Made by a program: the position numbers and the translations under genes. This document shows positions 20,380-32,168 of a stretch of DNA of 64,000 bases, piece after piece. This DNA is from Tubulanus polymorphus. Lineage: Eukaryota > Nemertea > Palaeonemertea > Tubulaniformes > Tubulanidae. Where the stretch lies: positions 14,534,450 through 14,598,449 of the forward strand of contig NC_134026.1 of assembly GCF_964204645.1 (NCBI RefSeq), in the 5' to 3' direction. Numbering within the stretch: position 1 is the first letter of the stretch; each line of letters begins with the position of its first letter. The notes under the pieces were generated by a model. The model made no database searches, had not been told where the DNA came from, and saw only the letters and a list, made by a program, of their open reading frames with translations.

Positions 20380-20640
20380 ATGGAAGGTAAAGTATATGAA
20401 AGAATCAAAGCTGATAAAGAAATCAATGATGATTTGTATTATGTAATACCTTATAAAAGAATAAATGAATATATTGGAACATTTTTATTAAATGAATTAA
20501 ATCAATACAAAGAATATTTAATTGAACGTAATAATAATATTGATATAAAAATAGAAGATAATATTGAAACAAAAATAGCATATTGCATCAGTGAAATAGG
20601 CATTATTTTGATAAGATTCTCAGCATATGCATTATTGTAG
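20380..20640 (+). CDS. Small unrecognised protein downstream of capsid gene
   Basis: 86 residues, starting MEGKVYERIKADKEINDDLYYVIPYKR. The first residues resemble the gene that follows the capsid gene in the other modules (MEGGKVYN...YHIIPC), so it is probably a divergent homologue, but the rest differs and no zinc finger follows. It may be truncated: the copy A block ends about 100 bp downstream. Starts in ATATATATAATAAATG. Confidence 0.45.
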   Translation: MEGKVYERIKADKEINDDLYYVIPYKRINEYIGTFLLNELNQYKEYLIERNNNIDIKIEDNIETKIAYCISEIGIILIRFSAYALL

Positions 20641-20747
20641 ATATCAAGCAGATGTATGCAAGGATTAATAATAATAATAATATTTTATTTCCACAAGAAA
20701 TTGTAACAAATTTTATATTTATAAAGGATGTTCCAATATCAGTGGTA

Positions 20748-21383
20748 GGTGCTCATTTAAAGCGAGGTTGCTTGTCGGGTATGAGACACCTATCCCTCAC
20801 ACGCATTCAAAACACATATACTCATCAAGCATGCATGCATTCACACATTCAAATTTACAAAACTACAAATGGCGGGAAGGGGGGAAAATATTCCCCTAAG
20901 ATATGAGTTAAATAAACAGAATACATCAAATAGCATTATGTAGGGTCGTTCATTTGGTTTGGACGCATGGAGGGGAAGCGATCACCCCAAGACACAGGAA
21001 AAAATGGCTGACCTTGTGCAAAGGGGGAGGGACCAAAATCCAGGAACCAATGCGTACATACTGAATGAAGGTCCCTTAAAGAATTACTAAAGAAAGCCGG
21101 ACTATGAGGTCAATATTTATATAACGAAACAAGTTTAAAGTTTGAACGTAGAGATTTCAATGTAGGCGAATCTCTTAGTGATTTTGGGGCATTTTGCCAT
21201 CGATTCGGAACGAGGCGCAGAAAACATTTGTTGTAGATACTTTTGGTATGCTGCTCAAAACATTTTCAAACAATTTCGTTGCCGAGTATTATGCTGTTGA
21301 TTATTTGAATTATGAAGGAAAAAAAGTCGAAATCTGCTAGGTAGCGTGTTACTAATAAACATGTGACCAATCTTTAATATTTC
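20748..21383. other. Unassigned sequence between Polinton A and LINE
   Basis: Base composition changes abruptly after 20747. I see no gene, only scattered short frames. It may be host intron or intergenic DNA flanking the truncated Polinton. Confidence 0.4.
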
Positions 21384-22640
21384 TTATTCTAGGATATCTT
21401 CTAGTTTTAGGATTCCTAGATTTTTAAATAGAGGACCAGTGGGGCTGTTATATTTAGCGTTTGAAATTACTCGAATGGCTTTTTTCTGCAATTTGAATAA
21501 TCGTTGTAGGTTTGCTTTTGATATAAGCGGCCCCCACGAACATAAAGCGTAAAAAATATGACTATGGAAATAACTATAGTACAGAGATTTCAAGCAAAAT
21601 TGTGGTACTACTCGTTTAGTGCAGTTAAGCTAATATAAATTTCTAGATAGCTTACTACATAATCTATTTACATGAAGGTCAAAGTTTAAGTTATCGTCTA
21701 GACGATGATCCTTGACATTAATACAATATTGTAAAGTTGTGTTAACACTGATATCCCTAGGTTTGAATAACATCACCTTGGTTTTTGATAAATTGAGCGT
21801 TAATTTGTTGGCGTTAAACCAGTCATACATAGTACTTAAATCATTGCTCATGTTTGAAATAAGGGAGTCAATTGACCCACCCGTGATGAACAATGTGGAA
21901 TCATCAGCGAATAGGATTGATGAACACTTTTTGAGGCACATATACATATCATTTATGAAAATTAAAAATAGCACGGGACCTAGGACTGGCCCCTGGGGGA
22001 CTCCATGATCGACCTGTTTGTGATGGGAGGATACACCTTGGAAATGTACATATAAAGAACGTTCTTTCAAGAAACTACTAAACCATGAGAGTGGGACTCC
22101 TCTAATGCCAATGTTATATAACAAAATGTCCAGGCTATCAAAAGCTTTACTGAGATCCTAATAGGCGGTTAGAGTATAATTATTTTTTTCTATTCCTTTG
22201 ATTATATTTCCTGTGAGTTCTAATATGGCCTGTGTGGTTGAATATTGAGGTCTAAAGCCGTATTGGCTTTCATATAAAACTGAGTGTTTGTCTAAGTAAG
22301 CGTATAATCGCTTGTGCATTAGCTTTTCAATAACCTTAGAAATAGACGGTAGCAATGATATGGGTCGATAATTAGTGAATAGACTTTTATCATCCTTTTT
22401 ATAAATTGGTATGACTTCGGACAATTTGAGTTTGCCAGGGAATACCCCTTCAATGAAAGACTTGTTTATGACATATACTAAAGGCTCAATAATGGTTGGA
22501 CCGATGGCTTTGAGTATAATGCTGCTTACATTGTCGTATCCGGCAGACGCTTTGGATTCAAGGGAATTCAGACACTTAAGAACCTCGTTTGTGGTAGTTG
22601 GAAATATGAAAAAGTTACTGTTTAATAATCTAGGCATATA
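21384..22640 (-). pseudogene. LINE reverse transcriptase (jockey/CR1-like), 5'-truncated and broken
   Basis: Three minus-strand frames join into one RT: 22637-22158 (SASAGYDNVSS, IPIYKKDDKSLFTNYRPISL, YGFRP), 22124-21630 (HGVPQGPVLGPVLFLIFIND and catalytic FADD) and 21593-21384, the C-terminal part (SWGPLISKANLQRLFKLQKK) common in non-LTR elements. A stop at about 22158 and a shift near 21600 break it. No endonuclease domain is present, so the 5' half is lost, as is usual for LINE insertions. Confidence 0.88.
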
Positions 22641-23008
22641 AAAATCATAGGAGTGAACAGGGCGAGCAATTTAGCTAGAAAGTTTCTTTCCGACTCCACT
22701 AAAAAATTTACAAAATCCATTGCTTATAGTAATACAATGCTATAAGCTTATAATGCTATAAGTAGGTATATTTGTACTATATAATGTTATTGTTATATGT
22801 GTGTGCTTTGAATGGCGATGAACTATTAGGTATCATACAATTCTATCCATGTGTATCAGGTAAACAAATATATGTGCAATTTACTTACCCTGTTCAAATG
22901 AATGTTCCTGCCGCTTAATGAAATATTGCAGTTACACTGAAATTATATCATGTAGACATATTTAACCCTTCGATTAAAGCTAATATATGGCCTATACGAC
23001 ATGACCTA

Positions 23009-23162
23009 AAAAATAGGGAATGTATTGTTCTAGATCAAAGGTCGAAAGGTCGAGTGAGTAAAAAATTAAAAATTAAAAATTCTCGCACACTCGAATTTAT
23101 TTTTCATTTTTACTCTCTCAAGCTCTCAACATTTAATCTAGAACAACACATTCCCTATTACT
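23009..23162. repeat. Terminal hairpin of Polinton B
   Basis: ATAGGGAATGTATTGTTCTA returns inverted as TAGAACAACACATTCCCTAT. The left arm carries CAAAGGTCGAAAGGTCGAGT, the conserved core of this family's ends; the loop region is AT-rich. Confidence 0.8.
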
Positions 23163-23221
23163 CTTAAAATATTAATCTAATAACCTCTAAAATCAATTTT
23201 AATAAAAAATTTGATATTAAA

Positions 23222-23578
23222 ATGGAGAGTAGTAAACAAGTACACAGTGAGAACAACAAATCATTTCTAGATGGAATAAAAGATATCACAAATGCTAAAT
23301 CTGTAGATTATAAATTTAAGAAGTTAACAGAATTAACAATTCATAAGAAATATTTAATTACTAATATTGATACAGTTACTAACAAATATGGGGATAAATA
23401 AGTTATCCACTTAGAATATGAAGGATTAAAGGGAAATACATATAAATTCAGAACATATTTACCAGATAGATTTCATAGATTATCTAGTGAAGATTTAGAA
23501 GAATTATGTTCAGGTGATTTCTATTTCATATAAAAGGGTAAGAATGAAAAAAAGCACCATGAAATAGATTTCGAATAA
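23222..23578 (+). pseudogene. Small conserved protein gene (homologue of 10828-11169), with stops
   Basis: Very close to the copy A gene over its full length. Stops are visible after NKYGDK (TAA) and after DFYFI (TAA). Preceded by the early-type motif at 23189. Located before, not after, PolB. Confidence 0.75.
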
Positions 23579-23627
23579 AATATGTAAAATCAATTTTAAT
23601 AAAAAATTATGAAAAAAAAATATAAAA

Positions 23628-26398
23628 ATGGAAGCAAATAAGTACTACTGTTCAACATGTAAAATTCATATAGATAAATCTGAAAAAGCAAGACATAATA
23701 AAACTAAAACACATTTAGAGAATAAATTGAAATTAGAATATAAAGATGATATATTAGAAACTATATTAGATGAATTGAAGAATGAAAAAGAAACATACAA
23801 ATGTGACACATGTAATCAATCATTCAGCGACAAAAGATATTATAAAGAACATTTAAAATCTAAAAGTCATATTAGAAATATGAATAATGATATTTTAGGT
23901 GAAGATAATTTTGATAAAGATAATGATAAGAAACAGAAGACAATTAAAAGAATAAAAAATAAAATAAACAATAAAAGACGATACATGGAAGATGTAAGAA
24001 ATTATATTTATTCATTAGATAATAAAAAAGAAATAGAAATAACCGAAGCATTCAAAAGTGATATTGGACCAGCTGCTATTGAATTTAAATTTCATAAAGG
24101 TAAAACATTAGAAGAAAAAAAAAACATTTAGAAAATATGAAAAATATTATGAGAATAATTACTGATGTTGAATACCCTAGAATTAGTATATCTTCTTAAA
24201 GTTACATTCATAAAATCTGGAGATAAACCAATATATAATATAAATTCTCATTCACAAGATATTATATCTAAACAACATATAGCTGATAGATTAAATAAAT
24301 GTTATAATGAAATAAAAAGTAAAATAGAAGAGAAATATTTTGAAGGATCAGGTTTAATATTTGATGAAATAATATTTATGACTTTACATGTTTATAATGC
24401 AAAATATAATAAGTAAACTAAATCAAAACCAATTGATGAAAATAATTTATCATATTAAAAAGATGATAATATTAATGGATCAAGTTATATCAAATTACCA
24501 TTTAAAACTAATGCTGTTATAAATGTACAAAATTATGATGATAAATGTTTTCTATGGTCAATTATAAGTTGCTTACATCCTGCAACTGATAATATTTGTA
24601 GAGTATCAAATTATAAACCATTTGAAATTAATTATAAGATAGATAATTATCCTGTTAGAATTAAAAATATCCCAAAAGTAGAAAGAGATAATAATATAAA
24701 GATAAATGTATTTGATTTAGTCAAATTACCAAGAACAAAAGGGAATAATATAACCTCTATACTTAGCAAAGGATTATGATTCAAATGATGTCAGAGATAT
24801 ATTATATTATGAGAATCATTATATGTGGATAAAACGTATAACTAAATTCAGTAATGAAAGGGCATTATTAAATCATAAACAATTATGTGAAATCATGATT
24901 ATTGTAAAATAGTTTTACCAAATGAAAAGGATGAAATATTAGAATTCAATAAATATAATCACAAGAATAAAGTACCATGTGTAATATATGGAGATTTTGA
25001 ATCATTAAATAAAGAATTAACTGATCAAGATAGAAAAGAAATATATTAAAAAGAAAGAAATTAAATTCTAATGAGAATGAAAAGTAATTGATTATTCAGA
25101 TCCTCTAATAACAAATACTATTAAAAAGATTCATCAATCAGCTGCAGCTTTTGGATTATATATTAAATCTGATTATCCAGAACTAATTGAAAGTGAATAT
25201 TATCATTATAGAAATGAAAATGTTATCAATCATTTTTGGAACTTATTAATTGAGGATGAAATAAAATTTAATAAAAAGTTAAATGAAAATAAAGAAATAA
25301 TTATGACAGAAGAAGATAAAGAAGAATTTGAGTTTGCTGATAAATGTTATTATTGTGAAAAGATATTTAATTATAAAAACGTTAGAGACCATGATCATTT
25401 GAATGGAAAGGTTAGAGACGCAGCGCATGAGTATTGTAACTTACTTACAAGCTAAGAAAATTAACTTTGTACCAGTAATATTTCATAATTGATCAGGGTA
25501 TGATGCACATTTATTCATCAAACAGCTATGTCATAAAATAGGAGAAATCAATAATGAAATAGAAAGATTAAAATCAAATACATCAAAAGATAAAATATCA
25601 ACTTATAAATTTAAGATGTTAGCTAAAACATCTGAGAATTATATATCTTTCCAATTTGGGTATCTAAGATTTATAGATTCATATAGATTTTTAAGTAGTT
25701 CATTAGATAATCTATCAAAATCATTAGTTGATGATGAATTAAAAATCTAAAAAATTAAAACAACACTATCCAAATAATGAGGATTTTCAATTAATGAGAT
25801 ATAAAGGAGCAATTCCATATTCATTTTATAAATCACATAATGATTTCAATATAACTGAATTATTAAAAGAACAATTTTATGATGAATTAAAAAATGAGTA
25901 TGTTATAGATGAAGTATATAATAGAACATTGAATATTTGGAATCATTTTGGAATGAAAAATCATGGACAATTAGTAGATTTATATTTAAAATCAGATGTA
26001 TTATTATTAACTGATATATTTGAAAGGTTTAGAGATGTAAACCTAAAATATTTTAATATTGATCCATGTCATTGTGTTTCTAGTCCAGGTTTAACTTGGG
26101 ACTGTGGTTTAAAATTTACAGATATAAAAATGGATTTGTTAACAAATATAGATCAATTATTATTATTTGAAAAATCTATAAGAGGAGGAGTTTCAGGTGT
26201 ATTAGGTGATAGATATTTCAATGTAAATGGTAATCCCGGATACAAATTATTATATATGGGTGCAAATAATCTATATGGTTGGGCAATGATGGAACCTCAG
26301 CCTTATGGAGTATTTGAAATAACTGAAGTTTTACAACATGAAAATAATGATAGATTTGATTGGAAGAAAATAATTCTAGATATTGCAGATGATTCAGA
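23628..26398 (+). pseudogene. polB: PolB of copy B, truncated
   Basis: N-terminal zinc fingers (CSTCKIHIDKSEKARH, CDTCNQSFSDKRYYKEH) are open to 24131. Many shifts and stops follow (24130, 24190, 24415, 24840-24900, 25050, 25495, 25750). The last open part (25794-26398) includes YLKSDVLLLTD and a motif A reading YMGANNLYGW, with glycine where catalytic aspartate is expected. Motifs B and C are absent because of truncation. Cannot encode an enzyme. Confidence 0.85.
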
Positions 26399-27420
26399 GA
26401 CTAAAAAACTGTATGGCGCGCGTAGTAGAAAAAAAGATATGATAAAAACGCAGGGTTTCCTTGATCGTTACAAAATGTCCGTTACTCTTTATTGGGAAAG
26501 ATTGTAGCGTGTATCCGTACCAAGAAGAAAACATCAGGCGTGAAGCCCAAATGAGGAAGTTTAGAGGATTTCTGGTGCCATTTTTGTGCATTCCTATGTT
26601 ATCATGTGGTATTTGCCGTAATTAAAACTACCAGTTAGGAGTAGCGCCTGCCACATTCATTCATTCATTGAAGCATCGCACACAAAAAACACAGTGTCAT
26701 TGTGTGGACTATACCCCTATGGAAAATAGGGTAGGTAGGATGTCTGGGCAATTACACTACTTTGTAGGGAAGGTAGATGCACGCTTTTTATTATTGAAGA
26801 GATCGTTACATTGAAATAAACTAAAAAGAACACTAAAATGTCTTTAGAGAACAAATAATCAATTTATTTTCACAATTCCAACAAGGATTTTTCAGGATTT
26901 GGTGAAAATAGGACCACTTTTGCCAGGGGGAAAATATTTATTAACGGTTAAAAAAAGAGCTCACATAACCCGTGGAAACGTGAAAGTTTGAAAATTCCGT
27001 AGACGGCGGCTTTATAGCGGCAGTTCTCCGGGTCTATTCGTGACATTGGAGAGTAGAATTAATAACAAGATTTCCGGTGCCAACTGGTTGTAAATAGTGT
27101 CATTAATTTTACTTGAGTCGGTACTACCGCTACGCAAAATCAGCTGTAGTAGTTCGCAATGCGTTCCCTCACTCGCGTCGACCGGGCGTCGTGGGCGTAT
27201 TTCCACATACCAGACCATGGGCGTGTCATATCAAAAACATTCCATGCAGTTATCAAAAATGTTCGATGATAGACGTTGTTGACATAGTATAGTGAATGTA
27301 CATGTACGTGTATTAGGTATTTTATTTTATGCGTTTTCAAGGGAACACTATGTATTTACCAAGAATGAGCTTATCTATTCACGATACAAATTGAAATAAT
27401 ATAATATCTAAATCATCATT
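26399..27420. other. Unassigned region, possibly host intron
   Basis: No convincing gene. Short frames on both strands look like chance. If the P5CS exon at 27432 belongs to a live gene, this stretch and the LINE and Polinton B upstream would lie in its last intron. Confidence 0.35.
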
Positions 27421-27431
27421 GTATATTACAG

Positions 27432-27607
27432 GTGCTGAAGTTGGAATAAGTACATCGCGTATTCATGCCAGAGGTCCTGTCGGTGTTGATGGTCTGTTGA
27501 CTACTAAATGGCAACTGGTAGGAACTGGACAGACTGTTGCTGATTTCAATGATGGAAAAATTTCATACCTTCACCATCGACTTCCTAATGTTGATGATAG
27601 CTCTTAA
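27432..27607 (+). CDS. ALDH18A1: Last coding exon of delta-1-pyrroline-5-carboxylate synthase (P5CS)
   Basis: After a splice acceptor (TTGTATATTACAG) the frame reads [20 protein letters not shown] then [13 protein letters not shown], and ends at TAA 27605-27607. This is the very conserved C-terminus of the gamma-glutamyl phosphate reductase half of animal P5CS, a mitochondrial enzyme making glutamate semialdehyde for proline and ornithine. The exon begins in phase inside a glycine codon, fitting the family's ...GLG-AEVG junction. No lesions. Upstream exons are not visible in the window; it could be a live gene or a captured fragment. Confidence 0.85.
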
Positions 27608-28287
27608 ATTCTATTGAGATGGTACCATACTACTTCCCTAAGAAACCGACGGTCACTCCGTTCCGCGTAATAAAAATAGCAATCTTATCCGTTAAAGCCT
27701 ATCGTTACAATTGATCAGTCACCATAATCGTCCTGGAGAAGAGAGAGCCCTTTCGGTTACTTAAGGAATATGATTTAGATATAACGGTTTCGTTTAGGTT
27801 TAATCATCTTGCGTTTGACATCGATGAAACCGTAGTTTATTTTAACGAAGCTAACAAAATATCGGCGTTTTCAAATATCCGGTATGGGTATTCCAAGTCA
27901 CAGCAAGGATCCATACAATACGAAAGTCTTACTCTGACTTAATTTTAGAAGCTATTTATATCTCACATAAACTAGACATGTTTAAGACATGCCTTACACA
28001 TTCTCAAAGAAAATGACGAGTACAACTACTCCGAAACAGATGGCAAATTGTTGTACAAACAGTGACCAAATACTATCAAGTCGATGCTCACTCAAGTAAA
28101 ACGTTCACTGTCTCCAGTTAGTGACAACAAAGAAGATATAACACAAAATACAAACAGATACCCATTAAACAAATAACAGCTTGAAATTAATAATCATATA
28201 TAATGCTAGATCATATCTGGGCCAACTACACTATACTCCCCCATTGACCGTCTCGACGTTTACGTGTACTCGCTGAAATGCCTCAAA
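27608..28287. other. Probable P5CS 3' UTR and flank
   Basis: An AATAAA lies at about 27669, some 60 bp after the stop codon, and could be the polyadenylation signal. No gene seen after it up to the Gypsy II LTR. Confidence 0.35.
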
Positions 28288-28442
28288 CATAAAGTTGAAA
28301 ACCAGAGGTCCTCGATTATTTGATACCATTAAACGCTTTATTCACTATCACAAAACACCATTGATCACGCAACAATTACCCACACGACCTTGACCTAAGT
28401 TCTATTGTCAGTCACCACTAAAGCACGGAGCAGAACATTACA
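28288..28442 (-). repeat. 3' LTR of Gypsy II
   Basis: 155 bp nearly identical to 63001-63155. On the minus strand it starts TGTAATGTTCTGCTCC and ends CTTTATG. A purine-rich tract (AGGGGTGGA at 28443-28451, minus strand) directly precedes it, as a polypurine tract should. Confidence 0.85.
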
Positions 28443-28620
28443 TCCACCCCTAAGCAGATATTAAGTAAATGATTAATTACTATAATGCTTTAACGGTCTA
28501 AATGCAGATCCTTTTTTAAAATACAATTAAAACAATCAAACCAAACTTAAATTGTATAAGGGCAACAAATAAAACTACAGAATTAACACAGCATTAGATC
28601 TAATCAAATTATCATAACGT

Positions 28621-30021
28621 TTACAAAACACTACAAGGCAATTTAACTGGAGCTATTCTGATTCTGGTAGATCTTCGCAAAGCGGGTGCGGTTATCATAG
28701 TCCCTTTCTTACGCGATATTGTGAGTGGCACTATTTCATACGGAGTGTTGCCTTTCATCATATTGAACGGCCTTCTCACAAGTACATTGTCGCCGATTTC
28801 GAGGTTGCCTGGTTTGACATAATTCTTACATTCCGCATATTCTTTAATTTTTGCCTTTTGCGCCGTGTCATGCTTCATAATTAAATCCGCAATTGTGTCG
28901 TGTTCCGGAAGCCGAGGAAGCTTGTTCCTTACACCCCTTTTCAGAAAGAGGGTAGCAGGCGCAACACCGGTTGTGCAGTGAGGAGCAGTGCGATAGCTCT
29001 TGAGGAAAGCTTCAAGAGCCTTCTTCTAGTTCTCCCCGGCAGCCTTTGCCACCTTCACATGCTTCTTAAGAGTCTTTACGAAATTCTCAACCTCGCCGTT
29101 GGCTGGTGGCCACAATGGCATTACTTTACGGCGACGGAAGGATAACACGTGGGCAAAGTAAGCAAACTCACTGCCATTAAACGGCGGACCGTTATCCGAT
29201 TTCACTGTCCCCGGAGCACCGAACATCGCAAATATTTTATCAAGTTTCGGGATCACGGCAGGTGCGCTAGTACTACTGACCGGTTCCACGAACGGGTAAC
29301 GCGAATAATCATCTATCAAGATCATGACTGTTTCACCGTTGATACTGGCGAAGTCGACGCTGGTTTCCTCGAACGGCGCATTCGGTAAAATAGTCATTCG
29401 GATTGGTTCTCGAACAGTAACTGGCGTAGCGATTTGACACGGAAGACACGATTTGACTCTCTGCTCGACTAGTTTGTTCATAAGAGGGAACCAGACCTTC
29501 TCCCTAAGCAAGGCTTTGGTTTTCACGATTCCCATGTGCCCTTCGTGTGCAATTTCGATAGTCTTTGACTGTAAGGCCGCTGGAATGACGATTCGATTTG
29601 ATTTTAGGAGTAGAGAGTCATGACACGTAAGCTCCACTTTAACCTGTTCATAACGCGCGCGAGTTCTGACGCAGAGACTTCTGGTGGCAGGTCGTACCAC
29701 CGTCCAGTCCTTACTGCAGCGCAAACTGCTTGCAGCACTGGATCGTCAGCTGTGGTATCCTTCACTTCTTGCAGAGTCATAGCCCTGGGTATAGCATTGT
29801 ATGCGACATACGCGACATTCAGCACAGTTTTTATCTCCGCTTATCTCTGCATCGACAGGGTGCCTGGATGCATAATCAGCTGGATTTGTCTTTCCAGGCT
29901 GATATTCAACTACAAAGCGATATCATTGTAACTCCATCAGCCATCTTTCTATCCTGGCTGAAGGTTTTGAGGTCGGGTTGTTATAAAGCGACACGAGAGG
30001 TTGATGGTCGGTTACAATGGT
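28621..30021 (-). pseudogene. pol: Gypsy II integrase and C-terminal region
   Basis: The H2C2 zinc domain is HEGHMGIVKTKALLREKVWF with CLPCQ. Catalytic D, D and E appear in SVDFAS, TVKSDNGPPFNG and NGEVENFVKTLKK. A tail at 28878-28621 (GNLEIGDNVLVRRPFN) is the SH3-like end. Frames change near 29030, 28880 and 29700, so it is broken. Around 29940-30021 the reverse strand reads the RNase H end (VTDHQPLVSLYNNPTSKPSA). Confidence 0.88.
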
Positions 30022-30118
30022 AGTAATAGGGAATAAGTTGTTTCATACCAAAGGTCGAAGGGTCGAGCTCACTCTCCCCTTCAACCTTTGACATGAAACA
30101 ACTTATTCCCTATAACTC
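30022..30118. repeat. Left terminal hairpin of 2.9-kb element
   Basis: AATAAGTTGTTTCATACC and CAAAGGTCGAAGGGTCGAGC pair with the inverted GACATGAAACAACTTATT at 30092-30109. The ends share the Polinton family's AGTAATAGGG start. Confidence 0.8.
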
Positions 30119-30371
30119 TAATAGTATTCATATATATGAACATTACTTACATGAATTTCATATATTTGAAAATAAATTATGAATTATTTTTATATTAATC
30201 ATAAAATGTGAGTAAAGTGTGAAATAAGATAGAAATTAACGATTAATTAACGAGTTGATCAAAATTAGATTTTTTTCACATTAAAGTGTGAGTTAAGTGT
30301 GAGAAATAATTCATATTTTAACGTTGAATATTTATATTTGAATGAGTTTTAATAAATGTTTTGTTATAAAA

Positions 30372-31005
30372 TGAACACAGAAGAAGAAGAAACGATATTC
30401 AAAATCGAAATCAATGAAACCATAAATTATTTTCATTGTTTAACATTAAAAATTATATCTCAGCAACAAATTTAGAGTATGGAAGACAATATAAAATCGA
30501 TAGTATTACAATGATTAATCAAATATCATTAAAGGAAACTTATTTAATCACTGAACTTGTCGATACTTTAGATAATGGCGCCAAAAATCCTAAAATATTT
30601 AATACAGTTTTAAATTGTGAAGGTAATTTAGATGAAAACATAATAAATATACTTCAAACTCCTTTCAATGAAATAGATAGTGATTTGATACTTTCTAAAA
30701 GTTACAATGATTTGATTAACTTAAGAATTGAAAAAAGACAATTATATTAGTTCAATTTTGATAATAAACAAATTATCTATAGTGCAAATTCATCAAATAT
30801 TGGCATTCAATGTGAATCATTTAATGAAAATTCATCAAATATTGGAATTCAATGTAATTTTGATGATGAATTTAAAAATTTTAACCCTAATGAAAAAGTG
30901 TATTGTTATTGCGGAGGTAAATATTTAAAATCACATAAATCAAAACATTATCAAACAGTTAGACATATCGAATATGGAAAGAATAATAATTCTATATTGA
31001 AATAA
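30372..31005 (+). pseudogene. Zinc-finger protein gene with OB-like N-terminal part
   Basis: Starts MNTEEEETIFKIEINET, shifts frame near 30425, then reads YGRQYKIDSITMINQ and KETYLITELVDTLDNG, similar in pattern to the 113-aa protein of copy A. A TAG at 30748 interrupts; the same frame continues with two NSSNIGIQC repeats and a C2H2 finger (YCYCGGKYLKSHKSKHYQTV) to the TAA at 31003. The first part is repeated inverted at 32328-32580, where the shift is absent. Function unknown; possibly DNA-end binding. Confidence 0.55.
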
Positions 31006-31179
31006 GATTAAGCTGTATGTTTCAAGTATATAGTAGTTAAAGCATTGAGAAATTTGTTAATGAATAACTGTAAGGTAGTAAGTATAATTGCTATTTGATT
31101 TGAAACATATAAAAGTTAAATATCTTAAGCATATAAATCAAATTACTTATCAATCTTTTAATTTGTTTTCTTCAAATAA

Positions 31180-31371
31180 ATGGATCGTTTCATCACGACT
31201 GGGAAAAGTGATTTGAAACATTATTTAGTTGCAGGAGAATTAATTTTGGTCGCGCTTTTCTTTTACTATGAAAATATCAGTAAGGATCTAATAAATGAAA
31301 ATATAAAATTGAGCAAGAAATTAAAGAAGTTAAATGTAAATAATCATAAAAATAATCATAAAAAAAGTTAA
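31180..31371 (+). CDS. Small membrane protein of 63 aa
   Basis: MDRFITTGKSDLKHYLVAGE, then one hydrophobic helix (LILVALFFYY) and a lysine/asparagine-rich tail. The start TTCTTCAAATAAATGG has the AAATAAATG form used by structural genes of the larger elements. No family recognised. Confidence 0.45.
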   Translation: MDRFITTGKSDLKHYLVAGELILVALFFYYENISKDLINENIKLSKKLKKLNVNNHKNNHKKS

Positions 31372-32168
31372 TATTGAATCAGTTTTGTGAGTTAATCTTA
31401 TAAATAAATGAGTGAAAATTTATTAAATTCATTACACCTTATTTACAGAAATGAACCTTAAATGAATATTAAATCAATTATTATGCTTACAGGATTAGTT
31501 TCTTAAACATATATATAAAACAGTTGTTAGAATTCTATGATAATTGCAAAATTAGATACGCTGAATTAAAAGATAATATCAATTATCTATCAGATAGAAT
31601 TAATAATATTAAGTGTTGTGAAAAATGTAATAAAAGATATAAAAATGAAATCATTAAGAAATCATAAATATATTCATGAATTAGATGAAAAATTACATGA
31701 ATCAAAATAAGAAATTAGACTGTTAAATTGGTTGAAAATATAAGATATATTAGTTGAATATATGAAATATTGTATGAAATATTAGTTAATCAAAAAGGGG
31801 GGTTTTAGGTATTAATGGTATTAAATACGTATTAATGGTATTAAATACATATTATGCTTTATTTCTGAAATAATTGAAGTCACAGAAGTAATTTATTTTT
31901 TAATTTATTCATATATGATATTGTAATTCTTTACATTTGACCTGGATAATACAATAGCGATATTAGTTAGTTGGTTTATTCAAATAGAAAAATATTAAAA
32001 TAATACAAGAGTGATATTAGCAGTTAAATCTTTTTGATTTCTTTTTAAATCTAGTCAATTCTTTTTAACCAATAGCGTGAATAGAAATAAAAAGATTTAA
32101 ATAAAAAAAACAATAAGTTACTTTATCTTATACTAAGTTATTTTACTTATTGTTTTTTTAGTTTACAG
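31372..32168. other. Non-coding middle of the 2.9-kb element
   Basis: AT-rich with only short frames, for example MSENLLNSLHLIYRNEP at 31408. At 31985-32160 it holds a diverged copy of the palindrome arms found at 32169-32338. Confidence 0.4.
31790..31860. repeat. G-run and TATTAATGGTATTAAATAC repeats
   Basis: AAAAAGGGGGGTTTTAGG is followed by two TATTAATGGTATTAAATAC units. It is the inverse of the AAAACCCCCTTTTT blocks at 39228 and 39460 in Polinton C, which shows a shared non-coding module. Confidence 0.55.

Larger units (their letters stand above)
6285..20747 (+). mobile_element. Polinton/Maverick copy A, right part missing
   Basis: Very AT-rich block starting with AGTAATAGGGGTAAT in a terminal hairpin inside element X. 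Genes in order: PolB, a small conserved protein, putative penton, five small or membrane genes, a 488-residue membrane protein, and the major capsid protein, then a second partial capsid module. The AT-rich sequence ends near 20747. Integrase, ATPase and the right terminal repeat are absent, so this copy is truncated. Confidence 0.85.
23009..26398 (+). mobile_element. Polinton copy B, decayed and truncated
   Basis: Opens with a terminal hairpin (23009-23162). The small conserved gene then lies before PolB, which is the reverse of the order in copies A and C. PolB is full of stops and frameshifts and ends inside the palm region at GCAGATGATTCAGAG near 26398, after which composition changes. 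Confidence 0.8.

Noticed and set aside
26899-27340. Several overlapping frames of 60-68 codons upstream of the P5CS exon
   Set aside because: They do not match the preceding part of P5CS and lack splice-consistent limits.
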